This document shows, one piece after another, positions 8,966 through 17,310 of a stretch of DNA of 53,585 nucleotides. The notes beneath the pieces are model-generated. The model made no database searches. It saw nothing but the letters and a program-made list of their open reading frames with translations, and had not been told where the DNA came from. Made by a program: the position numbers and the translations under genes. The DNA comes from PZPK01 sp041590075 (GTDB lineage Bacteria; Pseudomonadota; Gammaproteobacteria; Pseudomonadales; Oleiphilaceae). The stretch's first letter is position 1. Every line of letters begins with the position of its first letter. The stretch is from the NCBI GenBank assembly GCA_041590075.1, contig JBFHUL010000010.1:1-53585 (forward strand). The letters run 5' to 3'.

Positions 8966-9811
8966 ATGGCAGCCAAGGTGATACAGCTAAACGATATTCC
9001 GATCTCCAATGCGCATCCCTTTGTGCTGTTTGGCGGGATGAATGTATTGGAGTCGCGCGATCTCGCGATGCAAACCGCAGAGCACTATGTGAAGATCTGC
9101 GCCGAACTCGACATACCGTACGTGTTCAAAGCATCGTTCGACAAAGCCAATCGCTCATCCATACACTCGTTTCGTGGGCCAGGGATGGAAGCGGGCCTGC
9201 GGATATTTGAAGAAATCAAACAGACCTTCGGTGTGCCGGTTATCACCGATGTGCACGAACCTCACCAGGCTGCGCCGGTTGCAGAAGTGTGTGAGGTTAT
9301 TCAGTTGCCGGCTTTTTTGTCTCGTCAGACGGATCTTGTGGTCGCCATGGCAAAAACGGGCGCGATCATCAATATCAAAAAGGCACAATTTCTGGCTCCT
9401 CAGGAAATGCGCCATATTCTCACCAAATTTGCCGAAGCCGGAAATGATCGCCTCATCCTGTGTGAGCGGGGTTCGAGTTTTGGCTATAACAACCTGGTGG
9501 TGGATATGCTGGGTTTTGGGGTGATGAAACGTATGGACTGTCCGGTGTTTTTTGACGTGACGCATGCCTTGCAGCAGCCGGGCGGGCGCGCAGATTCTGC
9601 TGGAGGGCGGCGGGAGCAAGTCACCGATCTGGCTCTGGCAGGTATGTCGCAAGGTCTGGCAGGACTGTTTTTAGAGGCCCACCCTGATCCGGACAAAGCC
9701 AAGTGTGATGGGCCCTGTGCCTTGCGACTGTCACAATTGAAGCCCTTTCTTGAGCGCGTGAAGGCAATCGATTCCCTTGTAAAACAATTTTCGCCGCTGG
9801 ACACCGATTAG
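8966..9811 (+). CDS. kdsA: 2-dehydro-3-deoxyphosphooctonate aldolase (KDO-8-P synthase)
   Basis: A 281-residue cytoplasmic enzyme condensing phosphoenolpyruvate and arabinose-5-phosphate to KDO-8-phosphate for the lipopolysaccharide core. Hallmarks are 'FVLFGGMNVLESRD' near residue 20, 'KASFDKANRSS' near 55, 'ITDVHEP' near 92 and 'CERGSSFGYNNLVVD' near 166. GGGGG occurs upstream of the ATG. It lies between pyrG and eno, as in many gammaproteobacteria, and shows that the organism makes LPS. Confidence 0.97.
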   Translation: MAAKVIQLNDIPISNAHPFVLFGGMNVLESRDLAMQTAEHYVKICAELDIPYVFKASFDKANRSSIHSFRGPGMEAGLRIFEEIKQTFGVPVITDVHEPHQAAPVAEVCEVIQLPAFLSRQTDLVVAMAKTGAIINIKKAQFLAPQEMRHILTKFAEAGNDRLILCERGSSFGYNNLVVDMLGFGVMKRMDCPVFFDVTHALQQPGGRADSAGGRREQVTDLALAGMSQGLAGLFLEAHPDPDKAKCDGPCALRLSQLKPFLERVKAIDSLVKQFSPLDTD

Positions 9812-9843
9812 TTCGCGGCAGGTATTTAATTGGAGATATAAGC

Positions 9844-11136
9844 ATGACAAAAATTGCGGACATCAAAGCGCGCGAAGTGCTGGATTCCCGAGGCAATCCC
9901 ACCGTTGAAGCGGACGTGATTCTCGATAGCGGTATCGTGGGCTCTGCCTGCGCCCCGTCTGGCGCTTCTACCGGCTCGCGCGAGGCGCTGGAGCTGCGTG
10001 ATGGCGACAAAAGTCGTTATTTGGGTAAAGGTGTGTTGAAGGCTGTTGCCGGCATTAATGGTGCAATTCGCGATGCATTAATTGGCGCAGATGTCACTGA
10101 TCAGAGAGCGCTCGATCAGGTTATGCTCGATCTCGATGGTACTGAGAACAAATCCAAGCTGGGTGCCAACGCAATACTGGCGGTATCACTTGCCGCCGCG
10201 AAAGCTGCTGCGCAGGCAAAGGGTGTTGAGCTCTATGCACATATTGCTGACATTAACGGTACCTCCGGGCAGTACTCGATGCCGGTGCCCATGATGAATA
10301 TCCTTAATGGCGGTGAGCATGCCGACAACAATGTCGATATACAGGAATTTATGGTGCAGCCTGTGTCTGCGCCCAATTTTGCAGAGGCTCTGCGTGCCGG
10401 CGCGGAAATTTTTCATGCGCTCAAAAAGGTGCTTCAGGGTAAAGGCCTGAATACGGCTGTTGGCGATGAGGGTGGGTTTGCGCCCGACTTGGCGTCCAAC
10501 GCAGACGCACTGGCAGTGATCAAGCAGGCTGTTGCCGATGCCGGCTATAGGCTCGATGAGGATATTACCCTGGCGCTCGATTGCGCGTCCTCCGAGTTTT
10601 ACAAAGACGGGCAGTACGTGCTGAGTGGCGAAGATAAGGCCTTTTCGGCTGAGGGTTTTAGTGATTATCTGGCCGAATTGTGCGCGGCGTATCCGATTGT
10701 CTCGATTGAGGATGGTCAGGATGAGTCGGATTGGGACGGCTGGAAGTATCAGACCGAAAAGCTGGGCGCCAGTGTGCAGTTGGTGGGTGACGACTTGTTC
10801 GTGACCAATACACGCATCCTTTCTGAGGGTATTGAAAAAGGCATCGCCAATTCGATACTCATTAAATTCAATCAGATTGGTAGCCTGACCGAAACCTTGG
10901 ATGCTATCAAAATGGCGAAAGATGCCGGTTATACTGCCGTGATTTCCCACCGCTCAGGTGAAACCGAGGATACCACGATTGCCGATCTTGCCGTGGGCAC
11001 CTGTGCGGGTCAGATTAAGACGGGCTCACTGTGTCGCTCTGATCGCGTGGCCAAGTACAACCGATTGTTGCGAATAGAAGAGCAGCTTGGTGATCGTGCA
11101 CCCTATAAAGGGCGTCAGGAAATCAAGGGGCAATAA
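9844..11136 (+). CDS. eno: Enolase
   Basis: A 430-residue glycolytic enzyme interconverting 2-phosphoglycerate and phosphoenolpyruvate, and possibly a degradosome component. Catalytic segments are intact: 'GDEGGFAP' (general acid Glu) near residue 206, 'SIEDGQDE' near 288, 'GDDLFVTN' near 315 and 'ILIKFNQIGS' with the catalytic Lys near 340; 'SHRSGETED' follows. GGAG about 9 bases before the ATG is a good ribosome binding site. A strong terminator closes the pyrG-kdsA-eno unit. Confidence 0.98.
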   Translation: MTKIADIKAREVLDSRGNPTVEADVILDSGIVGSACAPSGASTGSREALELRDGDKSRYLGKGVLKAVAGINGAIRDALIGADVTDQRALDQVMLDLDGTENKSKLGANAILAVSLAAAKAAAQAKGVELYAHIADINGTSGQYSMPVPMMNILNGGEHADNNVDIQEFMVQPVSAPNFAEALRAGAEIFHALKKVLQGKGLNTAVGDEGGFAPDLASNADALAVIKQAVADAGYRLDEDITLALDCASSEFYKDGQYVLSGEDKAFSAEGFSDYLAELCAAYPIVSIEDGQDESDWDGWKYQTEKLGASVQLVGDDLFVTNTRILSEGIEKGIANSILIKFNQIGSLTETLDAIKMAKDAGYTAVISHRSGETEDTTIADLAVGTCAGQIKTGSLCRSDRVAKYNRLLRIEEQLGDRAPYKGRQEIKGQ

Positions 11137-11142
11137 GTGCCG

Positions 11143-11173
11143 AAGCGGGGGAGTATCTGCCCCCCGCTTTTTG
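11143..11173 (+). terminator. Rho-independent terminator after eno
   Basis: AAGCGGGGG pairs with CCCCCGCTT across a 9-base loop and is followed by a T-rich tail (TTTTTG TTTT). It sits 6 bases after the eno stop. Confidence 0.85.
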
Positions 11174-11312
11174 TTTTCCGGTTTACTGTTTTTGTAGGTT
11201 CTGCATTTCCTCTCCAATTGCATCGCGCAAATCAGAATTCTGGGCTAGAGTGAAAGACATCCCCCCCTATTCTTGAATATGCCTTGCATGGGTAATGAGG
11301 CTTGAAATCCCG

Positions 11313-11591
11313 ATGAAGTATTTGTGGACTGTTATGTTGTTCCTGATTCTGGGCTTGCAGTATCGCCTGTGGGTTGGAGAAGGCAGTTTCGCGGAAGTGT
11401 GGCGCCTGCAGGATAGCGTCGCGCAGCAACAGGCACTCAATCAGCAGTTGGCTGCGCGCAATCGGCAACTGGATGCCGAAGTGCTCGATTTAAAGAATGG
11501 CGTGCATGCCATTGAAGAAAGAGCCCGTGTCGAGTTGGGCATGATTGGGCCTAATGAAACCTTTTTCATGGTGGTCGGTGCAAAGCGTTAG
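11313..11591 (+). CDS. ftsB: Cell division protein FtsB
   Basis: A 92-residue bitopic divisome protein. An N-terminal transmembrane helix (residues 2-16) ends in the conserved 'LQYRLWVGEGS', followed by a heptad-patterned coiled coil (residues 28-62, 'QQQALNQQLAARNRQLDAEV'). FtsB pairs with FtsL and FtsQ to activate septal peptidoglycan synthesis. The ATG at 11313 fits homologues; an in-frame ATG at 11295 would add six residues. It lies directly before the ispD part of the next gene, the usual gammaproteobacterial arrangement. Confidence 0.92.
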   Translation: MKYLWTVMLFLILGLQYRLWVGEGSFAEVWRLQDSVAQQQALNQQLAARNRQLDAEVLDLKNGVHAIEERARVELGMIGPNETFFMVVGAKR

Positions 11592-11596
11592 CGGGT

Positions 11597-12784
11597 ATGA
11601 TTCACACACACGAAAAACACTGGGTGATTATTCCCGCCGCTGGGGTAGGTGCCCGTATGCAGGCCGATCGGCCTAAGCAGTACCTCGAATTATCTGGCCG
11701 CACGATTCTCGAACGCACCTTAAATATCTTTCTTGAAGACCCGGCGTTCGCCGGTGTCGTCGTGGCGCTCTCGCCCGGTGATCCCTACTGGCCCGAGTTG
11801 GGCGTAAATCATGTCAGCTTAAAGGTGTGTGAGGGTGGCGCGACACGCGCCGAGTCCGTGCTCAATGCTTTGGTTTTTATGGAGGGCGTCGCGCAGGAAT
11901 ATGACTGGGTTTGGGTGCATGATGCTGCGCGTCCTTTGCTACAAGCTGGTGATGTCGAAGCGTTGCGCTCGGCACTGACCCCCGAGGTACCGGGAGTCGT
12001 GCTGGCGATACCTCTCGCCGATACCATCAAGCGTGCCAATGGCCAAGGTCGCAGCGGCGAAACGGTAGATCGCTCTGATTTATGGCGTGCCCAGACGCCG
12101 CAGGTTTTTCGTTATGGGCGTTTGCGTGAAGCTATGAGCGCTGCGCAAGAACAGGGTTGCGACATCACCGACGAAGCTTCAGCGCTTGAGTTGATCGGGG
12201 ATGCGCCTGCGTTGGTGCAGGGAGGCGAGCATAATATCAAGATTACGCGGCCGCACGATCTCATCGTAGCGCGCCGGCAATGGCAGATTAATGGTGAGCA
12301 GGTGAATTCAGTGCGTATTGGTCAGGGCTTTGATGTGCATGCTTTCTGTGAAGGCGATCATGTCGTATTGGGTGGCATCACGATTCCGTATGAGAAAGGG
12401 TTGCAGGCGCATTCCGATGGTGATGTGTTGTTGCATGCAGTGTGTGACGCCTTGCTTGGCGCCCTGGCACTGGGCGATATCGGCAAGCACTTTCCCGATA
12501 CCGATGCAGCCTGGAAAGGTGCTGACAGTCGGCGCTTAACGAGCGCTGTGTACGCATTGGTAACGGAAAAGTCCTGGCGCTTGGTTAACCTTGACGCGAC
12601 GATTATTGCCCAGGCTCCGAAGATGGCTCCGCATATCATCGCGATGCGTGAAAGTATCGCTAGGGTGCTGGAAGTGAATGAAGATCAGATTAGCGTGAAG
12701 GCAACAACGACTGAGGGGCTTGGGTTTACGGGTCGAAAAGAAGGGATTGCTTGTCAGGCTACTGTTTTGTTGGCCAGGGTTTGA
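11597..12784 (+). CDS. ispDF: Bifunctional IspD-IspF fusion (MEP cytidylyltransferase / MEcPP synthase)
   Basis: A 395-residue fusion of two enzymes of the non-mevalonate isoprenoid pathway. Residues 1-228 are IspD (MEP cytidylyltransferase): 'IPAAGVGARM' nucleotide loop, 'RPKQYLEL', 'DAARPLL' and 'IKITRPHDL'. Residues 239-395 are IspF (MEcPP synthase): 'RIGQGFDVHAF' zinc ligands, 'HSDGDVLLHA', 'DIGKHFPDTD' and 'KATTTEGLGFTGR'. Only about ten residues join them and no stop intervenes. An in-frame GTG at 12311 preceded by CAGG could also start a free IspF. In most gammaproteobacteria the genes are separate; fusions are well known in alpha- and epsilonproteobacteria, where IspE catalyses the intermediate step. 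Confidence 0.95.
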   Translation: MIHTHEKHWVIIPAAGVGARMQADRPKQYLELSGRTILERTLNIFLEDPAFAGVVVALSPGDPYWPELGVNHVSLKVCEGGATRAESVLNALVFMEGVAQEYDWVWVHDAARPLLQAGDVEALRSALTPEVPGVVLAIPLADTIKRANGQGRSGETVDRSDLWRAQTPQVFRYGRLREAMSAAQEQGCDITDEASALELIGDAPALVQGGEHNIKITRPHDLIVARRQWQINGEQVNSVRIGQGFDVHAFCEGDHVVLGGITIPYEKGLQAHSDGDVLLHAVCDALLGALALGDIGKHFPDTDAAWKGADSRRLTSAVYALVTEKSWRLVNLDATIIAQAPKMAPHIIAMRESIARVLEVNEDQISVKATTTEGLGFTGRKEGIACQATVLLARV

Positions 12785-12787
12785 GTG

Positions 12788-13738
12788 ATGGCCTTTGATC
12801 TTGTTTTTCCCTGTGCCATTCCCGGTGAGCGAGCGAAGGGTGTTATCAAGTCGTGTCCAGAAGACTTTTTTGTTGAAGAGCAGTGCTCTGTCGCGCTAGA
12901 TGGTAACGGCGAGCATGATTGGCTGTGGATCGAGAAGTGTGGGCAAAACACCGATTTTGTAGCGCGTGGTATTGCTCGCTATGCGGGTGTGCGGGATATG
13001 GATGTAGGGTTTTCGGGGCTGAAGGATCGTCATGCCATCACGCGACAATGGTTCAGCGTTTATCGGCGTGGGCGCGCGAGCCCTGATTGGCAAGGCTTGC
13101 AGCTCGAAGGGGTATCCTTGCTTAAGGCGTCGCAGCATCGCAGCAAACTGAGGCGAGGGGAGCACGATGGGAATCGGTTTCGCATTGTGGTTCGCGACTT
13201 GGTTGAGGCTGTTCACATTGAAGAGAAATTGCGTGTCATTGTGGAGCGGGGATTTCCCAACTATTTTGGTGAGCAGCGCTTCGGTCGTGATGCCGCCAAT
13301 CTGGAAAGAGGTGCACGGTACTTCGCCGGGGAGTTGAAGGCTTCGCGTAGTCAGCGAGGTTACTACCTGTCTGCAGCCCGATCCTACCTGTTCAATTTGA
13401 ATCTCGCGCGTGCCATTACAGAAGGGAGCTGGTGTTTGCCCAATGCCCAGGGGCCTCTGTATGGCGACGCGCAACGGGACGTGACGGATCTGAGTGAGCA
13501 GGAGCGCTCGGTACTTGAGGCCTACCCGCTGTTCGCAAAGGGTATTCATGGGAATCGTATGAAGCTTGAACGCCGGCCTTATTGTGTCTTACCTAAAGCG
13601 CTGTCTTGGCATGTCCAAGATGATATGCTTACGCTCACTTTTGACTTGCCAAAGGGTGTTTTTGCTACCTCTCTGCTGAAAGAGCTCGTCGACTATCGTA
13701 CCGGAAGCGCTTACTCTGTGGGTGCACAGGAGAACTAG
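12788..13738 (+). CDS. truD: tRNA pseudouridine(13) synthase
   Basis: A 316-residue enzyme converting U13 of tRNA-Glu to pseudouridine. The catalytic Asp80 lies in 'GFSGLKDRHA', and 'NYFGEQRFGR' and 'GAMKL'-like ('GNRMKLERRP') TRUD motifs follow. The ATG at 12788 is used; a GTG immediately before it (12785) abuts the ispDF stop. AGGG lies a few bases upstream inside the end of ispDF, so the genes are coupled. It is followed 2 bases later by surE. Confidence 0.95.
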   Translation: MAFDLVFPCAIPGERAKGVIKSCPEDFFVEEQCSVALDGNGEHDWLWIEKCGQNTDFVARGIARYAGVRDMDVGFSGLKDRHAITRQWFSVYRRGRASPDWQGLQLEGVSLLKASQHRSKLRRGEHDGNRFRIVVRDLVEAVHIEEKLRVIVERGFPNYFGEQRFGRDAANLERGARYFAGELKASRSQRGYYLSAARSYLFNLNLARAITEGSWCLPNAQGPLYGDAQRDVTDLSEQERSVLEAYPLFAKGIHGNRMKLERRPYCVLPKALSWHVQDDMLTLTFDLPKGVFATSLLKELVDYRTGSAYSVGAQEN

Positions 13739-13740
13739 GT

Positions 13741-14484
13741 GTGCGTTTACTGATTTCAAACGATGATGGTGTGAATGCGGAGGGGATTGTGACTCTCGCA
13801 GAATCGCTGGCGACTGTTTTTAATATTGAAGTGGTGGCGCCTGATCGTGACCACAGTGGTGCTAGTGGTTCGCTAACGCTGTCGCGGCCTCTGCGTGTGA
13901 GCAAGTTGAGAAACGGTTACGTGTGCGTGGATGGAACACCGGCAGATAGCGTGCATATTGGTGTCACAGCTTTGTTTGATGGCGATTTTGATCGTGTTGT
14001 TTCGGGTATCAACAGTCACGAAAACCTGGGAGATGATGTGCTTTATTCCGGAACGGTCGCGGCGGCTATTGAGGGGCGTTTCCTTAACCTCCCTCCCGTT
14101 GCTGTTTCTTTGGTGAATCGGGATAATCATCTGTATGAAACCGCCGCCCGTGTGGTGCGTGAGTTATTAATTCGCTCGCCTGCATTGAATGTGCCTCCCA
14201 GAACGGTATTGAATATAAATGTGCCTGATATTCCTTATGAGCAGTTAAAAGGGATTCAAGTGACGCGGCTCGGGCATCGGGCCAAAGGCATGCCGCCCCA
14301 GGCGATGGCGGATCCCCGGGGGCGGGAGAGATTTTGGATATCGGTGGCTGGTGAAGGTGATGATGCTGGGCCAGGCACGGATTTTTATGCCGTTGCGCAT
14401 GACTATGTTTCGATTACGCCTTTGCAGGTGGATATGACGAGGCATGAAGTGTTGCAGGATGTGAAAATGTGGTTAGAGGGCTAG
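13741..14484 (+). CDS. surE: 5'/3'-nucleotidase SurE
   Basis: A 247-residue metal-dependent survival nucleotidase that dephosphorylates nucleoside monophosphates. The N-terminal 'LISNDDGVNAEGI' carries the metal-binding Asp8-Asp9 pair; 'PDRDHSGASGSLT' (Ser ligand) and 'SGINSHENLGDDVLYSGTVAAA' complete the active site. The start is GTG directly after truD. It belongs to the stationary-phase surE-pcm-nlpD-rpoS cluster. Confidence 0.96.
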   Translation: MRLLISNDDGVNAEGIVTLAESLATVFNIEVVAPDRDHSGASGSLTLSRPLRVSKLRNGYVCVDGTPADSVHIGVTALFDGDFDRVVSGINSHENLGDDVLYSGTVAAAIEGRFLNLPPVAVSLVNRDNHLYETAARVVRELLIRSPALNVPPRTVLNINVPDIPYEQLKGIQVTRLGHRAKGMPPQAMADPRGRERFWISVAGEGDDAGPGTDFYAVAHDYVSITPLQVDMTRHEVLQDVKMWLEG

Positions 14485-14523
14485 GTGTCGGTGGTAGAGT
14501 CAGTGAATCTGGCAGGGATAGGC

Positions 14524-15153
14524 ATGACATCACGACGCACACGCATGCGTCTGATTCAGCGGCTGCGCGATGAAGGAATCAAAAACGAGGCGGTCTTGTC
14601 GGTCATGGCGGATACGCCGCGGCATATTTTTTTGGATGAAGCGCTAGCGCACCGTGCCTATGAAGATACGGCGCTGCCCATTGGCCATAATCAGACGATT
14701 TCCCAGCCTTATATTGTGGCACGAATGACCGAGCTGATTATGGCAGGGTCTCCGCGTCGTGTGTTGGAGTTGGGGACCGGTTCGGGGTATCAAACAGCGG
14801 TGCTGTCCCCACTAGTAAGTGAAGTCTTTACGGTTGAGCGAATTGCGCCTCTGTTGGATAAGGCTAAACAGCGATTTCAACATTTGCAGTATCGCAATGT
14901 CTATGCGCGTCATGCCGACGGTGGAATTGGCTGGCCGGAGCGCGCTCCATTTGATGCCATTCTTGTCACCGCTGCGCCGGGAGAATTGCCCCTCGAACTG
15001 TTGCGTCAGTTAAAGGATGGTGGGCGAATGGTTGTGCCTTTGGGTGAGAGAAGTCAGCAACTTACGGTGATTACCCGTCGTGGGGATCGCTTTGATCGAG
15101 AATCTATAGAGCCTGTTTTGTTTGTTCCTTTTTTATCGGGTGTTGTGCGTTAA
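14524..15153 (+). CDS. pcm: Protein-L-isoaspartate O-methyltransferase
   Basis: A 209-residue SAM-dependent methyltransferase that repairs isoaspartyl damage in ageing proteins. Family segments 'ALPIGHNQTISQPYIVARMTE' and the SAM loop 'VLELGTGSGYQTAVL' are clear. The start is placed at the ATG of MTSRRTRMRLIQRL, which matches Pseudomonas homologues and has CAGGGA 7-8 bases upstream. A GTG at 14485 directly after surE is the alternative and would add 13 residues. Confidence 0.94.
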   Translation: MTSRRTRMRLIQRLRDEGIKNEAVLSVMADTPRHIFLDEALAHRAYEDTALPIGHNQTISQPYIVARMTELIMAGSPRRVLELGTGSGYQTAVLSPLVSEVFTVERIAPLLDKAKQRFQHLQYRNVYARHADGGIGWPERAPFDAILVTAAPGELPLELLRQLKDGGRMVVPLGERSQQLTVITRRGDRFDRESIEPVLFVPFLSGVVR

Positions 15154-15168
15154 TCGACGGGAGTTCGT

Positions 15169-16089
15169 GTGAACGTAAATTTCTGGCTGTTCCTGAAAGG
15201 GGCAATGATGGGGGCAGCCGATATCGTGCCTGGAGTTTCTGGTGGCACGATCGCCTTTATCACCGGTATTTACGAACGCCTCATTCAGGCCATTCGTATG
15301 TTTTTGCCTGCCCTTTTCCAATTCCTCCGTGATCGAAACTGGCAGCGTTTCTGTGCACAGGCGGATGTGGCTTTTCTGCTTGTTCTATTTGCTGGAATGT
15401 TGGTCAGTATCCTACTGTTGGCGCGCCTGATATCGTGGCTGTTGCTGCATCATCCGATTCCGATTTGGTCAGCTTTTTTTGGTTTGATTCTCGCGTCGGT
15501 GGTATTGATCCAGAGGCACATTAAATCGAAACGGTGCGCGTTGCTCTTCCCAGTGTTTTTAGGGGCGGTACTTGCCTGGTGGCTTACATCGTTGTCGCCA
15601 GCCAGTATGGCGCCGACACTATTGAATGCTTTTGTGTCGGGAGGCTTGGCGATCTGTGCAATGATTCTGCCGGGTATTTCGGGTAGTTTCATTCTTGTGA
15701 TGCTGGGTAGTTATGCCTTTATTCTGCAATCCGTTGTTGCTCTGGATTTGCCTGTATTGGCGGTGTTTGCTGCGGGTTGTCTGATTGGCTTGTTGAGTGT
15801 GGCGCAGGTGCTCGGCTGGGCATTTGAGAAATATCATGATGTCACGCTGGCTTTTCTAACAGGAGTCATGGTTGGGGCGCTCAATAAGGTGTGGCCGTGG
15901 CGAGAAGTGCTGACTGAACGGCTCAACCGGCATGGTGAAAGCGTCCCGGTTTTGGAGAAAAATGTACTACCCTCTTATTATGAGAGGTTGACCGGAGATG
16001 ATCCTCAGGTTTTCTTGGCGCTCGGTGCTGCGCTTGCTGCAGCACTTATTGTCCTGTTCGTCGAAAGGTGGTCATCGTCCCGGGAGTGA
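15169..16089 (+). CDS. DUF368 (PopT-family) polyprenyl-phosphate transporter
   Basis: A 306-residue polytopic inner-membrane protein with about eight hydrophobic helices. The start 'GAMMGAADIVPGVSGGTIAFITGIYE' and the internal repeat 'ICAMILPGISGSFILVMLG' near residue 165 are the two DUF368 signature repeats. Members of this family have been reported to return undecaprenyl phosphate across the membrane for cell-wall and LPS synthesis. The start is GTG 15 bases after pcm. The insertion of this gene between pcm and nlpD differs from the simple Pseudomonas order. Confidence 0.9.
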   Translation: MNVNFWLFLKGAMMGAADIVPGVSGGTIAFITGIYERLIQAIRMFLPALFQFLRDRNWQRFCAQADVAFLLVLFAGMLVSILLLARLISWLLLHHPIPIWSAFFGLILASVVLIQRHIKSKRCALLFPVFLGAVLAWWLTSLSPASMAPTLLNAFVSGGLAICAMILPGISGSFILVMLGSYAFILQSVVALDLPVLAVFAAGCLIGLLSVAQVLGWAFEKYHDVTLAFLTGVMVGALNKVWPWREVLTERLNRHGESVPVLEKNVLPSYYERLTGDDPQVFLALGAALAAALIVLFVERWSSSRE

Positions 16090-16350
16090 TGCTTCACATT
16101 TATGTTGTGAGCGTGTTCTTGATGAGTGTGTGAACCAGTTTTAATTGGGTGTTTCGAAAGGTAACGCGGCTGGCGATATGGTAACAAAGAAGCTCGGTAT
16201 AACTCGAAAGAATAAGCTTTTAATAATAATGGCTTAGGGATTTTTCTTCATAATGATTCTAGATTGTTAGAATATAGTGGAATAAAAAAATACAAAATAT
16301 ACCAATAAGAAATAAGCTGGCGTAACGAATTGATCGAAAAATACTCAAGC

Positions 16351-17151
16351 ATGCGGAGAATGTGGTTATTATCTGATCGATATCGCCTTATTGTAAGTGT
16401 TTGTATACTGTGTGCTTCGAGCCTCTTTGGTTGCGTAAGTCAGGACATTTATCAAGACTCTTCTTTCAATCCTCCTGTCTATTTTGGCACTCACGTGGTA
16501 CGTGAAGGCGATACGCTTTACTCCATTGCCTGGCGTTATGGCAGGGGCTTTAAGGAGTTAGCGCGTGCTAACAAAATAGACCCTCCTTATACAATCATTC
16601 CCGGGCAAAAAATTTCTTTAGAGCGGTCTTCTGTTGTGGGCGCCGATGCGCGCAGCATGTCGCCAGCAGCCTCTGGCGAGAAAAAGAGTGTAACAAAAGG
16701 TAAGCAGGCTAACGAAATAAGAAAAAATGTTACAAAAATAAAAAAACATAAGAAGTTCAAGGACATAAAATGGTCGTGGCCTCATCTTGGCCCGATACTT
16801 GCCAAGTACAGGAACGGTGCTAAGTCAACAAGCCGTTCCGGGGTCAATAAAGGCATTGATATCGGAGGTGAGTTGGGTGACCCCATCTACGCGGCAGCTA
16901 CTGGAGAGGTGGTTTATGCGGGAAGTGGTCTGCTTGGGTATGGTAATTTAATTATCATTAATCACAACGCACTGTATCTGAGTGCATATGCTCACAATCA
17001 GCAAATTTTGGTCAAGGAAGGTCAAGCGATTAAAGCGGGACAGAAAATAGCTGAAATGGGGCGCTCAGGAGTGGATCGGCCGATGTTGCATTTCGAAATA
17101 AGACGAGATGGGAGGCCGGTGGATCCAATGCTGTATTTGCCGCGCCGATAA
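16351..17151 (+). CDS. nlpD: NlpD-like LysM/M23 lipoprotein (amidase activator)
   Basis: A 266-residue outer-membrane lipoprotein. A signal peptide ends in the lipobox LFGC (Cys near residue 28). A LysM peptidoglycan-binding domain (about residues 50-95, 'HVVREGDTLYSIAWRYG') and a Lys/Ser-rich linker follow, then an M23 domain (about 165-266). The M23 domain is degenerate as in E. coli NlpD: 'NKGIDIGG' has Asn where active enzymes have His. It therefore probably activates an amidase instead of cutting peptidoglycan. An upstream TTG at 16330 is an alternative start. The gene is AT-rich and precedes rpoS; in related bacteria an rpoS promoter lies inside nlpD. Confidence 0.9.
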   Translation: MRRMWLLSDRYRLIVSVCILCASSLFGCVSQDIYQDSSFNPPVYFGTHVVREGDTLYSIAWRYGRGFKELARANKIDPPYTIIPGQKISLERSSVVGADARSMSPAASGEKKSVTKGKQANEIRKNVTKIKKHKKFKDIKWSWPHLGPILAKYRNGAKSTSRSGVNKGIDIGGELGDPIYAAATGEVVYAGSGLLGYGNLIIINHNALYLSAYAHNQQILVKEGQAIKAGQKIAEMGRSGVDRPMLHFEIRRDGRPVDPMLYLPRR

Positions 17152-17310
17152 GGTAATAAGAGTTGGAATTGTAATCTTGGGTGTGGTGGCTACAACTGGC
17201 TGTGTCGTAATGCGGCGCAGATTCTAACAGCTAGGTTGCCAGTGTTTGCTTCTCAGTAGCGGATTGTGAGAGCAGCGAGAAGGCGAACAATAAAAAGCGG
17301 AGTAAGAGCT

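Noticed and set aside
10186..10950. A 254-codon minus-strand open frame within eno
   Set aside because: Antisense shadow of enolase; no recognisable motif or ribosome binding site.
12896..13549. A 217-codon minus-strand open frame within truD
   Set aside because: Antisense to a clear TruD coding sequence; no family similarity.
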